This document shows positions 15,380 through 30,383 of a stretch of DNA of 64,000 nucleotides, piece after piece (position 1 is the first letter of the stretch; every line of letters starts with the position of its first letter). The stretch spans positions 310,001 through 374,000 of the forward strand of contig NC_068562.1 in the NCBI RefSeq assembly GCF_022201045.2, in the 5' to 3' direction. The stretch comes from Citrus sinensis (lineage: Eukaryota > Streptophyta > Magnoliopsida > Sapindales > Rutaceae). Under the pieces are notes generated by a model that was not told the DNA's origin, made no database searches, and saw only the letters and a program-made list of their open reading frames with translations. A program made the translations under genes and the position numbers.

Positions 15380-16045
15380 ATGATTCTTTCAACGATCTCA
15401 CACTTCCAGCTGCTATGCTGCCTGGTACTTCTATTGATTCTCCCTCTCCCTCTATATTCAGCTGATCCTGATCCTTTACAGGACTTCTGTGTGGCAGACT
15501 TGAAAGCCTCTGCTTCCCTCAATGGTTTCCCCTGCAAACTTGCTGCAGAAGTAACTTCGGGTGATTTTTTCTTCGATGGACTGAGCAAAGAGGGAAACAC
15601 AACTATATTTGGATCTGCTGTAACTCCGGCAAATGTTCTTGCATTTCCAGGAGTAAATACTCTCGGAATTTCAATGAACCGAGTTGACTTTGCACCGGGT
15701 GGAATCAACCCGCCTCATTCCCATCCTCGCGCAAGTGAATCTGGTATTGTCATCAAAGGAAAGCTCCTCGTAGGATTCTTTACAACTAATAATGTGTTTT
15801 ATTCTAAAGTTTTGAGTGCCGGGGAGATGTTTGTTATTCCTAGAGGGCTCATTCACTTCCAGCAAAACGTTGGAGAAGGTAAGGCTCTTGCCTTTACTGC
15901 TTTCAATAGTCACTTACCTGGCGCTGTGATTGTCCCCACCACTCTATTTGCTTCAACACCTTCCGTTCCTAATCAAGTGTTAACCAAGACATTCCAAGTT
16001 GACGATGATTTGATCAGTACCATCAAATCCAAGTTTGGTTCTTGA
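15380..16045 (+). CDS. Germin-like protein (secreted cupin)
   Basis: Secreted, manganese-binding beta-barrel glycoprotein of the cell wall. Family members act as superoxide dismutases or auxin-binding proteins in defence and development; which activity applies here cannot be read from sequence. It is a single exon of 221 aa, the usual size. A hydrophobic signal peptide (about residues 1-27) precedes [17 protein letters not shown], with the paired cysteines near the mature N-terminus. Germin box 1 ([16 protein letters not shown]) holds the His-x-His and Glu metal ligands, and box 2 ([16 protein letters not shown]) holds the third His. The C-terminus KSKFGS is typical. It is inserted between two tandem GLR genes, on the opposite strand. 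Confidence 0.93.
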   Translation: MILSTISHFQLLCCLVLLLILPLPLYSADPDPLQDFCVADLKASASLNGFPCKLAAEVTSGDFFFDGLSKEGNTTIFGSAVTPANVLAFPGVNTLGISMNRVDFAPGGINPPHSHPRASESGIVIKGKLLVGFFTTNNVFYSKVLSAGEMFVIPRGLIHFQQNVGEGKALAFTAFNSHLPGAVIVPTTLFASTPSVPNQVLTKTFQVDDDLISTIKSKFGS

Positions 16046-16699
16046 TGCTATGCTACTTATCTCCCAAGTGATGGATCAGAGTTTCGCTTTTACTTGCCCG
16101 TTCTCGACAGCGGATTAGATTTGATTTGGTGTTTCTTTTCTTGTTAGTGAAGTATGTATAAAACAGATACAATTAATTCTACAACAAATAAAAAAAGAAA
16201 ACAAATTAATAAAGAGGTAATTTGTGATTCGTGAGAAGCAGAATGGTGTTTGATTTCTCTCTCGCTCTCTCTTTTTTTTTTAAAAAAATTTTCTTTCTTT
16301 CCTTTTCTCCAACAAAACAATCAGAAAGTACATATGATCATTGTTCTTCTGTGAATAATCCAATGACTATCTTCTCTATAGGCTATAGAGAGAATTACTA
16401 ATACATTAAAAAAAAAAAATCATTGAAATTGCACAATTTAGAGTTTTATCAACAATTTTTGCTTGTGTAGGCAGGGATCTGGTATTTTCAGAATCCCTAC
16501 GTTAGGAACTACAAAAGAAGTTTTTTTTCACTAAAGATGTGAATTAGGAAAGATTGGTAGACAATATGAACCAGAGACTAAATTGCCATAAGATTTATTG
16601 GCAGCTGTAGATTTTGTTTGCCTACAATTACACTTGCAGAGTGCTAACACAATTCCATTTGCAACTATAAAGACAAGTACTATCCTAACATTGACATAT
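16046..16699. other. Convergent 3' spacer between germin-like gene and GLR copy B
   Basis: About 650 bp, AT-rich, with a CT tract at 16256-16280 and poly-A runs. No gene was recognised; it presumably contains both 3' untranslated regions. Confidence 0.55.
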
Positions 16700-20263
<3,564 letters not shown>

Positions 20264-21715
20264 GATGGATTGCCTAAACACTACTCCAAAATCTTATACG
20301 AATGCAGATTGGAGAAAAATATCAGTCAAAAGAAATACAAGAGTAGACTCAAGCACTCAGCAGTTAAATATTAAATAAAATACTTATGCAAGGAAGAACA
20401 AAAGCAAAAATACAGATTCCATTCTCCCAGTCCCAGATGTGTTTGTGCTCTACACTTAATACAACCATACGTAACCCAGTCATTGGAAATGAAGATTTAT
20501 ACAGGCACCAAGTAAACAAAGAGGAAATATTACACTGCATCACTAGTGCACCTTTACCTGCTGGCTGCTGCGGTGCTAAAACTTTTTTGTTTCCATGCTG
20601 GAAAAGTCAATGAGAATTGAGAAATGGACAAAGATCATGTGCAAAACATGAAACGTAATAGAAACGACTCACCAATTAGTCAATTATTAATTATGATGCT
20701 GACGCCGCATGCCAAATAAAACAAAGGAAGGAGATTCCGAGAAGCTTTGAATATTGGGCATGTGAGTGAGACCGAGACTTGAGAGTGAGACCACGCAGAT
20801 AACACATAGATGGACATTGTTTTGACAGCACTTAGCAGCCAGCCTTACCTTACTGCAAATAGTTCGCATATAAAATCTGTGAATATTGTTCAGATAATAT
20901 AATAAATGAGTAAATTTTGGTTGTGTAAAATAAACATGACAATATAATTCATTTAAGAAACTATTACACATAATATTATTATGTAATGAAACAATCAACT
21001 CAAAGCACAATTATTACGTTGCGAGTAGGCTCCTTCCATATTAATATTTAAGCAAAAAAATTAAGTAGATACTAAAATTTCCAAAATCCGGAAAAAAAAA
21101 AAAACATGGGACGGGATCAATGTTCATGAGACAGGGGCACTGCATCATCAACTAATTAATAACAAGCAAAGACAATTAATGTAGATACATTCATTTATTT
21201 ATTTATTTATTTAATTACGAGAGGAGGGAGATTAAAAACCACGTGTCAGTGCCCTATCTAACTCTCAGTCTGAACCGCTACAATGGCGACCGGGAAACCT
21301 GGAATCTCCAGTCACACAACTTCCTCTCAACGGTCCTCCCTTTCCTACTACAATGCTGTGGTTTTAACTTTCTCTTTTTATATTCTTCTTCTTTCTTGAT
21401 TTCCTTTTTGATCTTGAATGTTAGTTTAGTTTTAAGGAAAATGTTGGGCTGTCCCTGTGATTGTGTTCTTCCTGTAAGCAAAAGAACCGGATTTTATGAT
21501 CTGGGTTAGCTAGCTAACTCGAATCTTGCGTTGACAGCTGGTTTTTGCTGCGTGTCTGTTTGTCTAAAAATGGCTTCTTAATTTTCAAGAAATGAACAGT
21601 TTGTTTTCAAGGTCCAGCTAAGTTCTCTCTCTGTTTTGACGATGTTTTGAGTTTCTTATTTTTATATATATATAAAATGGACTAGGACTATATTATTCAG
21701 TGAATGTGAATGTGA
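20264..21715. promoter_or_regulatory. Divergent upstream region of GLR copy B (-) and the PP2C gene (+)
   Basis: About 1.45 kb. A CACGTGTC motif at about 21240-21247 fits the ABA-response element/G-box core and lies about 475 bp before the PP2C start codon. A CT-rich stretch near 21340-21390 may belong to the PP2C leader, and a TATATATATATAAAA tract precedes the ATG at about 21663-21677. No gene was recognised. Confidence 0.4.
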
Positions 21716-24322
21716 ATGGCTGAGACTTTAGGGAGGAGAATTATGGCTCATGGTACTGATGTATCTGTACCGCCACAACAAATGGCAAGATTGGATGGCA
21801 AATGCTGTAATGGAAATATGCCTATGAATGCAATGGAGGATCAAAATGTTGAAACTTTGGACAATTCTAATCAATTCAATAATACAGCTGGGAAACCTCC
21901 AAGGAATCTCTCAGTTATGAGGCATTCTTGTAGCTCTGCTTGGCTATCTGAAGCGGTAAGTAGAAGCCCCCACACCGCCTCAACTTTTTTTTTTTTTTTT
22001 TTTTCTGTCAATTGGCTTTGGTATATGCTCTTTAGTTAATTTCATTCCAAAATTTCTCAAATTCAGGCTCCATAGCAAGGCATGCATTTTATGATTGATT
22101 TGTTTCAGTTGGATTTGCTTATTTCAACTTTCAAGAATGAGGTTCCATGTGGAGCTTGAGTTGGGTGAGGTTTTAGGATCCACATGACTCTTCTTGGGCT
22201 TGACGCTATAACAGTATATGTTGCTTAGAATGGAATGGAATGTTGCATTATGGCTATTTTTTAAGTAAATCTGCAATACCATTTCCTAAAAACTTTGAAA
22301 AACTTTGAAAAACATGCTTATTTTTCTGATCACTTTCTACCAAAACAATTTTGGGCAACGGTTCTTCAAGATTAGTGATTGGTTTACAACTTTCTTTGGT
22401 TCTTGGTGCCAGACAAGTAAAACAACACATTTCAGACAGATAAACTTGTAAGTCGTGGAATCTGAACTGACTCCCAAAGCAAACTGCACACTGCAAATGG
22501 TAAATTGCCGATTTGCTTAGACCCAAAAACTGGAGTCGTTAAAGATCTTTCTTGCAACAGCACAAGCTTGATGCCACAATGCCCCATAACTTATTTGATC
22601 CCAACTCTGTATTTATTATTAATCTCTGATAAATTGTTATTTATTTATTTTTAACAATGCTAGGATTGTCTATGCATGCATGATAATCTGTTTGTCTTAG
22701 CTTAGGTGGAGTGCATATTTCTTAGTGGCTACTTGGAACCAGGCTTTAATAAGACAGTTATCACAAAAGAGAAACATAAGATCCAACCTCACCATAGTCC
22801 ACAACTTTAAGATCTGAGCTAAGGCTTAAAGACAAGGCTTTAATTAGTATATGAATTATGGCTCTGGAAACAGATTTCAGTTGATTAATTTTTATTTTTT
22901 TAATCTGTGCAGGAACAGGATTTGGGGATTATGAACTTGAAGCCACCATCAGCTAATGATTCTGAGTTTCAACCTGTATTCCGTTCAGGAAGCTGTTCTG
23001 AAAGAGGACCAAAACAATACATGGAAGATGAGTTCATCTGTGTCGATAATCTTGACGAACATCTTCCTTCAGTTTCAAAATTATCTACTTCCGGAGCATT
23101 TTATGGGGTATGTTGCTGTTATAATAAGCAACTTTAAGAAATACATAAAACTTCTGTTAATTCCTTTGAATTGCAATAATTTAATGCTGATGGTTTCCAG
23201 CACATGCTAAATCAATTTCATACACCGTGGCCAACCATGAATACCAACTTGGATATGCTTGATAAATCATTTACAGTTCTATAAAACTACATTTATATGA
23301 GAGTCTCTACATCATGAGCCGTCAGGCAGTCTAAAATGAATTTGTTTGATTATTCATTACATAGACATACACATTTACTTGCTTGTGCCAAAGGTGTTTT
23401 ATCATTTAAAACGGAATTAGTTGACAAATGGCAAATGCAAGAGTTCTTAATTGGTGGACACTGAGATATTGTTTATAACTGTAGGTGTTTGATGGACACG
23501 GTGGTATTGATGCAGCATCATTTACCAAAAATAACATCCTCGGGTTCATTGTTGAAGACACTCACTTTTCAGCTGGCACTAGAAAGGCTGTTAAGAGTGC
23601 TTTTGGAAAGGTTGATCATGCATTTGCAGATGCTAAATCTCTTGATAGTTCCTCTGGCACCACTGCCTTGACAGCCCTTATATTGGGCAGGTGTGGAACC
23701 TTACTAGTCAAAATTTACATCTAGCTTTCGCTTGTTTACATCTCTTTTTGACCCTTACTCCTGCAGGACCATGCTGATTGCGAATGCTGGGGATTCGCGA
23801 GCGGTGTTAGGCAAACGGGGAAGAGCAATTGAACTGTCCAAAGACCACAAACCAAATGTCACTTCTGAGAGATTAAGAATTGAAAAATTAGGCGGTGTGA
23901 TATATGATGGCTATCTGAACGGCCAACTAGCAGTAGCTCGTGCTCTTGGAGACTGGCACATCAAGGGCTCTAAAGGTTCGAGCTGTCCTTTAAGCTCTGA
24001 GCCTGAGCTGGAAGAACTTGTTCTGACAGAAGAAGACGAGTATTTGATATTAGGCTGTGATGGTCTTTGGGATGTAATGAGCAGCCAATGTGCAGTTACA
24101 ATGGTTAGGAAGGAACTGATGCAACACAATGATCCTGAAAGGTGCTCAAAAGCGCTGGTCAAAGAAGCACTTCAACGCAACACATGTGACAATCTTACAG
24201 TTGTTGTGGTCTGTTTCTCCCCCAATCCACCTCCCAAGATTCAAATTCCTAAATCGCACAAAAGGAGAAGTATATCGGCCGAAGGCCTTGATCATCTCAA
24301 AGGTGTCTTGAATGGCTTGTGA
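21716..24322 (+). CDS. Protein phosphatase 2C (PP2C 27/22-like)
   Basis: Metal-dependent Ser/Thr phosphatase (PPM family). Exons: 21716-21955, 22913-23107, 23485-23690, 23767-24322; 398 aa. The N-terminal 75 residues are low in conservation. Catalytic motifs are in order: [19 protein letters not shown] (metal-binding Glu/Asp), [59 protein letters not shown] and [11 protein letters not shown]. All metal-coordinating acidic residues known for the family are present. It resembles the Arabidopsis group that includes PP2C 27 (PP2CG1), linked to ABA and salt responses, but the clade assignment is from memory. An ABRE-like motif lies upstream. It is followed on the same strand, after a 350-bp gap, by the uL11 gene. 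Confidence 0.92.
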
Positions 24323-24581
24323 ACAGAAATTACCTTCAGAAAATTCTATTTTGTATATTTTTTTAAGATTCCCATTTTTGTAACACAAGTACAAAACTGT
24401 TGTAACTTGTTCTAAGGGATCTGCTAACATTTTTGTCCTTATTTTTGCCCCTTCCTTTTCCTGATATGATTATGAGGACACACATTCCAGTATCACATGG
24501 ACAGAACTTCGGAAAGTTGTGATGCCACCGCGTACGCATCAAAATTTATACCTTATTATGCTTTTACATTTTTTATGAATG

Positions 24582-24655
24582 TGGGCCGGGAAAGCCCAGC
24601 CCAAAAACTTGTACTAGTTTTGATAACGTCTTGAGCAATCCTGCGTCAAAACCCT
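24582..24655 (+). promoter_or_regulatory. Site II elements plus telo-box in the ribosomal protein promoter
   Basis: TGGGCC (24582-24587), followed by two reverse-orientation GCCCA motifs within 24594-24603, and AAACCCT telo-box at about 24649-24655, just before the uL11 ATG at 24674. This pairing is characteristic of plant ribosomal protein and translation genes. Confidence 0.6.
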
Positions 24656-24673
24656 CGAGTAAATAGAAGACCC

Positions 24674-25141
24674 ATGGCAACCTTGAAGGAGATCCTGACC
24701 CGGCGCCCTGTGGCCGCCACGATCCGGCTGACGGTCCCAGCCGGCGGCGCAAGACCGGCGCCGCCAGTGGGTCCAGCACTAGGTCAGTACCGGCTCAATT
24801 TGATGGCATTCTGCAAGGACTTCAATGCCCGCACGCAAAAGTACAAGCCAGAGACGCCGATGTCCGTCACGATTACGGCTTTCAAAGACAACACGTTCGA
24901 GTTCACCGTCAAGTCTCCGTCGGTTACTTGGTACCTGAAAAAGGCGGCGGGTATTGAGTCGGGTAGCAGCCGACCCGGGCACGTGACGGCGTCGACGGTG
25001 ACGTTGAAACATATTTACGAGATAGCGAAAGTGAAGCAGTCTGATCCGTACTGTCAGTACATGCCGTTGGAGAGTATTTGTAAGTCCATCATTGGGACTG
25101 CTGCTACGATGGGGATTAAAGTTGTCAAGGAATTGGATTAG
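24674..25141 (+). CDS. MRPL11: Ribosomal protein uL11, mitochondrial type (MRPL11)
   Basis: Large-subunit ribosomal protein of the GTPase-associated centre, predicted mitochondrial by resemblance to Arabidopsis MRPL11 (from memory). Intronless, 155 aa. The N-terminal domain holds TIRLTVPAGGARPAPPVGPALGQ, the conserved Pro-rich uL11 signature, then FCKDFNARTQ. The RNA-binding C-terminal domain holds FTVKSPSVTWYLKKAAGIESG and ends CKSIIGTAATMGIKVV. The bacterial-type arrangement shows it is not cytosolic eL12/uL11. There is no long transit peptide: the mature domain starts near residue 10, as in other plant mitochondrial copies. The coding sequence is clearly richer in G and C than its neighbours, especially in its first half. 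Confidence 0.92.
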   Translation: MATLKEILTRRPVAATIRLTVPAGGARPAPPVGPALGQYRLNLMAFCKDFNARTQKYKPETPMSVTITAFKDNTFEFTVKSPSVTWYLKKAAGIESGSSRPGHVTASTVTLKHIYEIAKVKQSDPYCQYMPLESICKSIIGTAATMGIKVVKELD

Positions 25142-25628
25142 ATTTTTATTTTTCTTTTTTTATTTTTTCTTTTTTTTAAAAAAAAAGAGTTGCTTGATTT
25201 TTATTTTGGTGTTTGTTAGATTTTTGATGTATGGCATACGGGATTATCTTGGCTTAGAATAAAATGTACGCTTTACTTAAGATTTGATTAATGCATTAAG
25301 CATTGACGTCGGATTTTCCTTTTTTTAATCTTCTTGTGGTGAAGTTGTTGCTGCAAAATGTGATTTTGAGTACATGTTTGCATATGATGTGGACTTCTTG
25401 TGGTAGATGGAAGGGAAGTAATGCCAATATGCTCGGTGCATTTTGAATTTTGAGGGTGCATTTGTTCTTGGTTGCTGCTATTTAGCTATTCGAATGACAC
25501 AGGTTGTATAAAGCTTGTCAGATATTCTTCAATTTACTTCACAGGATAGTAAGTAAGAAGGTGCAACAATTTGTGCTTTGTTTATATGCCAAGTGTGGCT
25601 CTGTATATCCTAGGTTTCTCTAGATTAT

Positions 25629-25946
25629 ATTATGAAAAAGTCTTCTTCATTTTCTTGGCATTATCATCTGGTTTGTGAACCTTAAATTCACGATTGCAAA
25701 TTTTGATCCTTCTTCAGTCTTGAGCATTGGAACACCTTCATCTAACATCCCATTTCCTATTATTGAATGGTTTCTTCTGTCTTGGACTATTTCTGGAGTC
25801 CTGTTTTGCTTATAATCAGAATCTGCTTTCTTCATGAGCAATCGTGACTTTGGATTATTGGCTCCCTCTTTTGCTTTGTCCAGCAACAAAACCTTCGCGT
25901 GATTTATTTTCCTAGATGTATTATTGTGTATGCCCTTATCGGGCAT
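25629..25946 (-). pseudogene. Unrecognised coding-like fragment
   Basis: A minus-strand frame opens at 25946 and runs about 105 codons. Its composition is protein-like: charged and hydrophilic, with a stretch NGMLDEGVPMLKTEEGSKF and few rare codons. An in-frame stop lies two codons upstream of the ATG and I see no clear exon partners. I do not recognise the family. It could be an exon remnant, a diverged gene fragment or chance. Confidence 0.25.
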
Positions 25947-26284
25947 AGGCTAGTATTGCCAAGAAGATGCTGGACCGAATAGGTTGCACAAGATTCAAAG
26001 CCGAATTTGATCATCATGAACCGTGCAGGTTTTGTTTTGTTGTGATTATTTATTCTTCTTTTAAGTCGGTCTTATGTCTTTCATTTCTCGCCTTCAGCAA
26101 AGTGATATCAATTTTTGGTAAAGGAAAATTTTGTTTTAAGGAGCACCAGAAAGAATTGAAGTTTCTTCTTGGACTAGTTACAAGAGATTCATTTGCGGTT
26201 CATCTTTGGAGCTCAAATAGTGTTGGCGTTTTGGCAATTAAAAATCAATTTCCAATCAAGAAACAAAAGCAAAGACCATATACA

Positions 26285-26316
<32 letters not shown>

Positions 26317-27257
26317 CACAGTACTGAACGGGTAATGGTGGCAAGAGCTGCACATCGATGAAAGGGCTATGCTGTCTACAGTTGTGCACTTGGCTGAAAT
26401 GGAAAAATTTGGGGATCAGGCTAAATTGAACTGAATCCGAGACTCTTGAAACTCATTTTATTTATATTTTTTCATTTTGAGTTTGGTTCAGTTCGGTTTA
26501 ATCTTAAAATTCGAACGGATTCAAAATTAGAAATAGACCAGTTTTTTTTTTTTTTTTAATTTCAGTTTGAGTAAACTCGACTGGGTTTGCCCGTTAAAAC
26601 AAAGGGAAATAATAATAATAATAATAATAAGAACCCAAGCAATCCTTAATACACCCGGTCCTAACCTTAAGCTGTCACTTCCGTTTAGGCGTGTTGGCAA
26701 CTTCTTATCGTTACTTGAGCTAATTTGCTTCTTCGTTCCATGCTTCCAACTGCTGTTGCTTCCTCTCTGCCTCCTTCTTCTTTCGCCGTTGTCAACTGCA
26801 CAAGGTCAGGTTATACGTACGTGGCGCATGAATGGGACAGTTGTATTGTAATTTGTATAAAGTTTGTTTGTGTTTTGTAATTCAATTGAGGCAATAAACA
26901 ATAGCTGATATTTATATTGTAATTTGTATGATGGTTGTTTGTATTTTTAAAAAAGACTTGTTCAGGAGGATGATGCTTGATAGTTGATTAATAGTATTTG
27001 TTTTTGACACAGTTAGTTGATTGGGATGTGATTTGAGATTTTAGAATTTTAGGTTACTACCTAGTGATTTTTGGAATTGAGTTAGTTGTAATTCGAATTA
27101 AAATTAAACTAGAATTTAGACCCGAATTTTTAAATCGAACTAATTCAAAATACGAACATAAACCACACCGAACCGAATAATTGATTGAAACTCAAAAAGG
27201 AAGAGTAAAATTTCCTTTTAAAATGTGGTATGGACTTTGAATTGAAGAGCTAGCAAA

Positions 27258-27259
<2 letters not shown>

Positions 27260-27302
<43 letters not shown>
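27260..27302. repeat. (AT)n microsatellite
   Basis: About 21 uninterrupted AT units, roughly 110 bp upstream of the PPR start codon region. Confidence 0.95.
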
Positions 27303-27303
<1 letters not shown>

Positions 27304-27412
27304 CTAACTCAAGGCTGACGCGGGAGACAACACACTCAACCGTTGGACTGGGAAAGAGCCTCCTCATTCCTCAACCTCTCCAGTTACCAAATCGAGCAGT
27401 CGCAGTCGCTCA

Positions 27413-29269
27413 ATGCCGTCAAAGATTACAATACCAACAGCTATTATTCCTCTAAGTCTAAGATCACTTCCCGGCTTGCAATCGAAACCCATCTCCTCAT
27501 TGCCATCGCCAACTCACGAACACATTGCCCGTCTCATTATAGACCAAAAGTCAGCCTCCCATGCTCTCCAAACCTTCAGATGGGCCACGAAAATCCCAAA
27601 TTTCACCCATTCTCGATCCACCTATCGTGCTTTGATTCACAAGTTATGCACTTTCCGCCGCTTTGACACCGTCAAGGAACTGCTCGACGAAATGCCCCAC
27701 TCAATTCAATCACCCCCTGATGAATCTATTTTCATCACAGTTATACGCGGTCTTGGGCGGGCCCGCATGATTAACGATGTTGTCAAAGCTACCGATTTGG
27801 TTTCAAGATTTAACATGACCCCATCTTTGAAAATTTTCAATTCCATTCTTGATGTTCTTGTTAAGGAAGATATTGATTTGGCTAGAGCATTTTATAGGAA
27901 AAAGATGATGGCCAGTGGTGTTCAAGGTGATGATTATACTTATGCAATTTTGATGAAAGGTCTTTGCTTGACTAACAGAGTTGGTGATGGTTTTAAGCTT
28001 TTGCATGTGATGAAATCTCGTGGTGTAAAGCCAAGTTCTGTGATTTATAACACGTTGATTCACTTGCTTTGCAAGAATGGAAAAGTTGGGAGGGCAAGGA
28101 GTTTAATGAGTGATATGGAAGAGCCTAATGATGTAACTTTTAGTATTTTGATTTGTGCTTATTGCAAAGAAGAGAATTTGGTTAATGCTCTTGTGTTGCT
28201 TGAGAAGAGCTTTAGTTTTGGGTTTGTACCCGATGTTGTTACAATTACTAAGGTGTTGGAACTTCTATGCAGTGTAGGTCGAGTCATGGATGCTGTTGAG
28301 ATTTTGGAGAGAGTGGAGAGCAAGGGAGGTGTGATTGATATTGTTGCATATAACACCTTGATTAAGGGCTTTTGTAGATTAGGGAAGGTGAAAGGCGGGT
28401 GTCGGTTTTTGAAAGAGATGGAGAGGAAGGGCTGCCTTCCCAATGCAGACACATACAATATCCTAATTTCCAGTTATTGTGAAACGGGTGTCTTAGATTC
28501 AGCCCTTGATGTGTTTAATGACATGAAAATTGATGGGATCAGTTGGAATTTTGTTACTTATGATACACTAATAAGGGGTTTGTGTTCAGGAGGGCGGATA
28601 GATGATGGGTTAAAGATTCTACAACTGATGGAGGATAGTAAGGAGGGTTCCAAGGGCCGTATTAGTCCATATAATAGCGTGTTATATGGTCTCTACAGAG
28701 AAAACCAACAGGATGAAGCACTTGAGTATCTAAAGCAAATGGAGAAGTTGTTCCCCAGAGCTGTTGATAGGAGCTTGAAGATATTAGGCTTTTGTGTGGA
28801 TGGCAACGTGGAAGATGCAAAAAGGTGCTTTGATCAAATGATTGAGGAAGGGGGGGTTCCAAATGTTGTTATTTATGACTGCCTAATCCATGCATATTGC
28901 CAAGAAGAGCGAGTGCGCGAAGCATCTGAGCTAATGAAGGAGATGACCGGCCATGGTTATTTACCTATTGCATCAACATTCAATACTGTTTTAAGTGGGT
29001 TATGCAGGCAAGGCAATGTTGGGACTGCTTTGAAGCTCGTTGAGGAGGATATGCGTGGGATTGGGAGGGGTTCTTTACCTGGTAGTGGACATTACAGCCC
29101 TTTAATCAAGGCTCTTTGTGAGAAGGGTGGTTTTCAGAGTGCGTCAATGCTCCTTGTGCAAATGGTTGGCAAGGGCATCCTTCCTGATTATCTGACGTGG
29201 AATTCGTTGCTTATTTGTCTTAGTCAACAAACAACATGGTCAGTCAACATGTCCCATTTCCCTAAATAA
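27413..29269 (+). CDS. Pentatricopeptide repeat protein, P class (organellar RNA binding)
   Basis: Predicted sequence-specific RNA-binding protein imported into mitochondria or plastids, acting in transcript stability, splicing or translation. It is a single exon of 618 aa. The basic, Ser/Leu-rich N-terminus (about residues 1-35) looks like a transit peptide. The rest is built of 35-residue helical repeats with the typical YNTLI...G...A...F..M...G pattern, for example [80 protein letters not shown] and [21 protein letters not shown] count about 13-14. There is no E, DYW or SMR extension, so it is not an editing-type PPR. It resembles the PPR gene adjacent to IRE1A in Arabidopsis (At2g17525, from memory). 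Its RNA target cannot be inferred. Confidence 0.93.
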   Translation: MPSKITIPTAIIPLSLRSLPGLQSKPISSLPSPTHEHIARLIIDQKSASHALQTFRWATKIPNFTHSRSTYRALIHKLCTFRRFDTVKELLDEMPHSIQSPPDESIFITVIRGLGRARMINDVVKATDLVSRFNMTPSLKIFNSILDVLVKEDIDLARAFYRKKMMASGVQGDDYTYAILMKGLCLTNRVGDGFKLLHVMKSRGVKPSSVIYNTLIHLLCKNGKVGRARSLMSDMEEPNDVTFSILICAYCKEENLVNALVLLEKSFSFGFVPDVVTITKVLELLCSVGRVMDAVEILERVESKGGVIDIVAYNTLIKGFCRLGKVKGGCRFLKEMERKGCLPNADTYNILISSYCETGVLDSALDVFNDMKIDGISWNFVTYDTLIRGLCSGGRIDDGLKILQLMEDSKEGSKGRISPYNSVLYGLYRENQQDEALEYLKQMEKLFPRAVDRSLKILGFCVDGNVEDAKRCFDQMIEEGGVPNVVIYDCLIHAYCQEERVREASELMKEMTGHGYLPIASTFNTVLSGLCRQGNVGTALKLVEEDMRGIGRGSLPGSGHYSPLIKALCEKGGFQSASMLLVQMVGKGILPDYLTWNSLLICLSQQTTWSVNMSHFPK

Positions 29270-30383
29270 ATAATTGCGATTGATTATAAAGACCTGAACC
29301 GTTGCTGCCGAAGGCTTCTCTTGCTCTTGCTGAATGAGATGGTGGTTCACGAGCTGTCGGCAAAAGAGAAAAGATGCAAATTGCGCATTTGGCCCACGGA
29401 GCTGGTTCGGTTTGGTTAGGTTTGCGCATACACGATACGACACATACATTCATAATCCATCGACGTGTGGAAGTTGGCCACGTCTTTTGCTCTTCAAGTT
29501 CACTAAAAGACGACGTTGACACTTGACGCACAACACGCTCATTATTCACGTGGTCCTCAAGCTGTAAAATACTAAAATCACAGGGGCCTTTTTGTACGCA
29601 AGTTGATCCATAAAGGTCTCTCCTGCACTGGAAAAATAAATAAAAAATCTCAACCTGCCCGCTATCCTACATCTTTTTCCAAATCAGGTGGACCCACAAA
29701 AGAAAGATGTTTAAATCAATTTTATGTTAACTAATGGTTCTTTTTAATTTTAGTTTCAATATCACATCAATCTAAAGTCTAAACATAAGGATTTTGCTCC
29801 CTAAACATAAATCTTGAAAAACGAAGATAACAAATCTCATTTGGCATCTTGGATTTGGACACGCACCGTTACTTTTGATCCACTGCTCCTCCCAATTGTT
29901 TAGAGAAGAATCCGTGCGGGCCGTCACTTTCTAAGAAACAACTGTAGATCCCTGGATTTCAACAAAATTACAAATAAAAGAAATAATTTTGCTTTTATCA
30001 TTAGATTTAATATAAAATAGAAAACTAACAACCTAATAAAGGTCCTAATCTAAACCTTCACCTGGGACTGCACAAAGTAAATGGCAAAATATATTATCTT
30101 TGTTTCAGATTTTATAAAATATTAGGGACCCAGATGTTATTAACCCAACACGGATACGATAAAACCACCACCATTGACTTCATCTTCTTCATCTGTAATA
30201 TGCCCATTTTCCTTCTTCATCTCTTATCTCACGAAAAGGTCATTTTTTCTCCTACAACTCACCTGAAAAGTGCTTAATATACCCAACCCATTTGATCACC
30301 TGAATCATTTCATTAGCCCCATCTAATTCTTCTGATACGTGATTTCAATTCTCAAACACAACAAACACAATAAGGAAGAAAAC
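29270..30383. other. Spacer between the PPR gene and AVT3
   Basis: About 1.1 kb of AT-rich DNA with no recognised gene or element. It presumably contains the PPR 3' end and the AVT3 promoter. Confidence 0.5.

Larger units (their letters stand above)
25142..27412. other. Spacer between uL11 and PPR genes, with microsatellites and relics
   Basis: About 2.3 kb. It contains an unrecognised minus-strand coding-like stretch (25647-25946), an AT tract (about 26295-26316), an (ATA)n tract (about 26608-26630), two regions rich in ggttcggtt/aaccgaaccg-type motifs typical of non-autonomous DNA transposon relics (26430-26590, 27090-27190), and a long AT tract at 27260-27302. No complete gene is supported. 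Confidence 0.5.

Noticed and set aside
25967-26335. Plus-strand frame of about 120 codons
   Set aside because: Its composition is hydrophobic and low in complexity, it ends in an AT microsatellite, and it has no recognisable motif.
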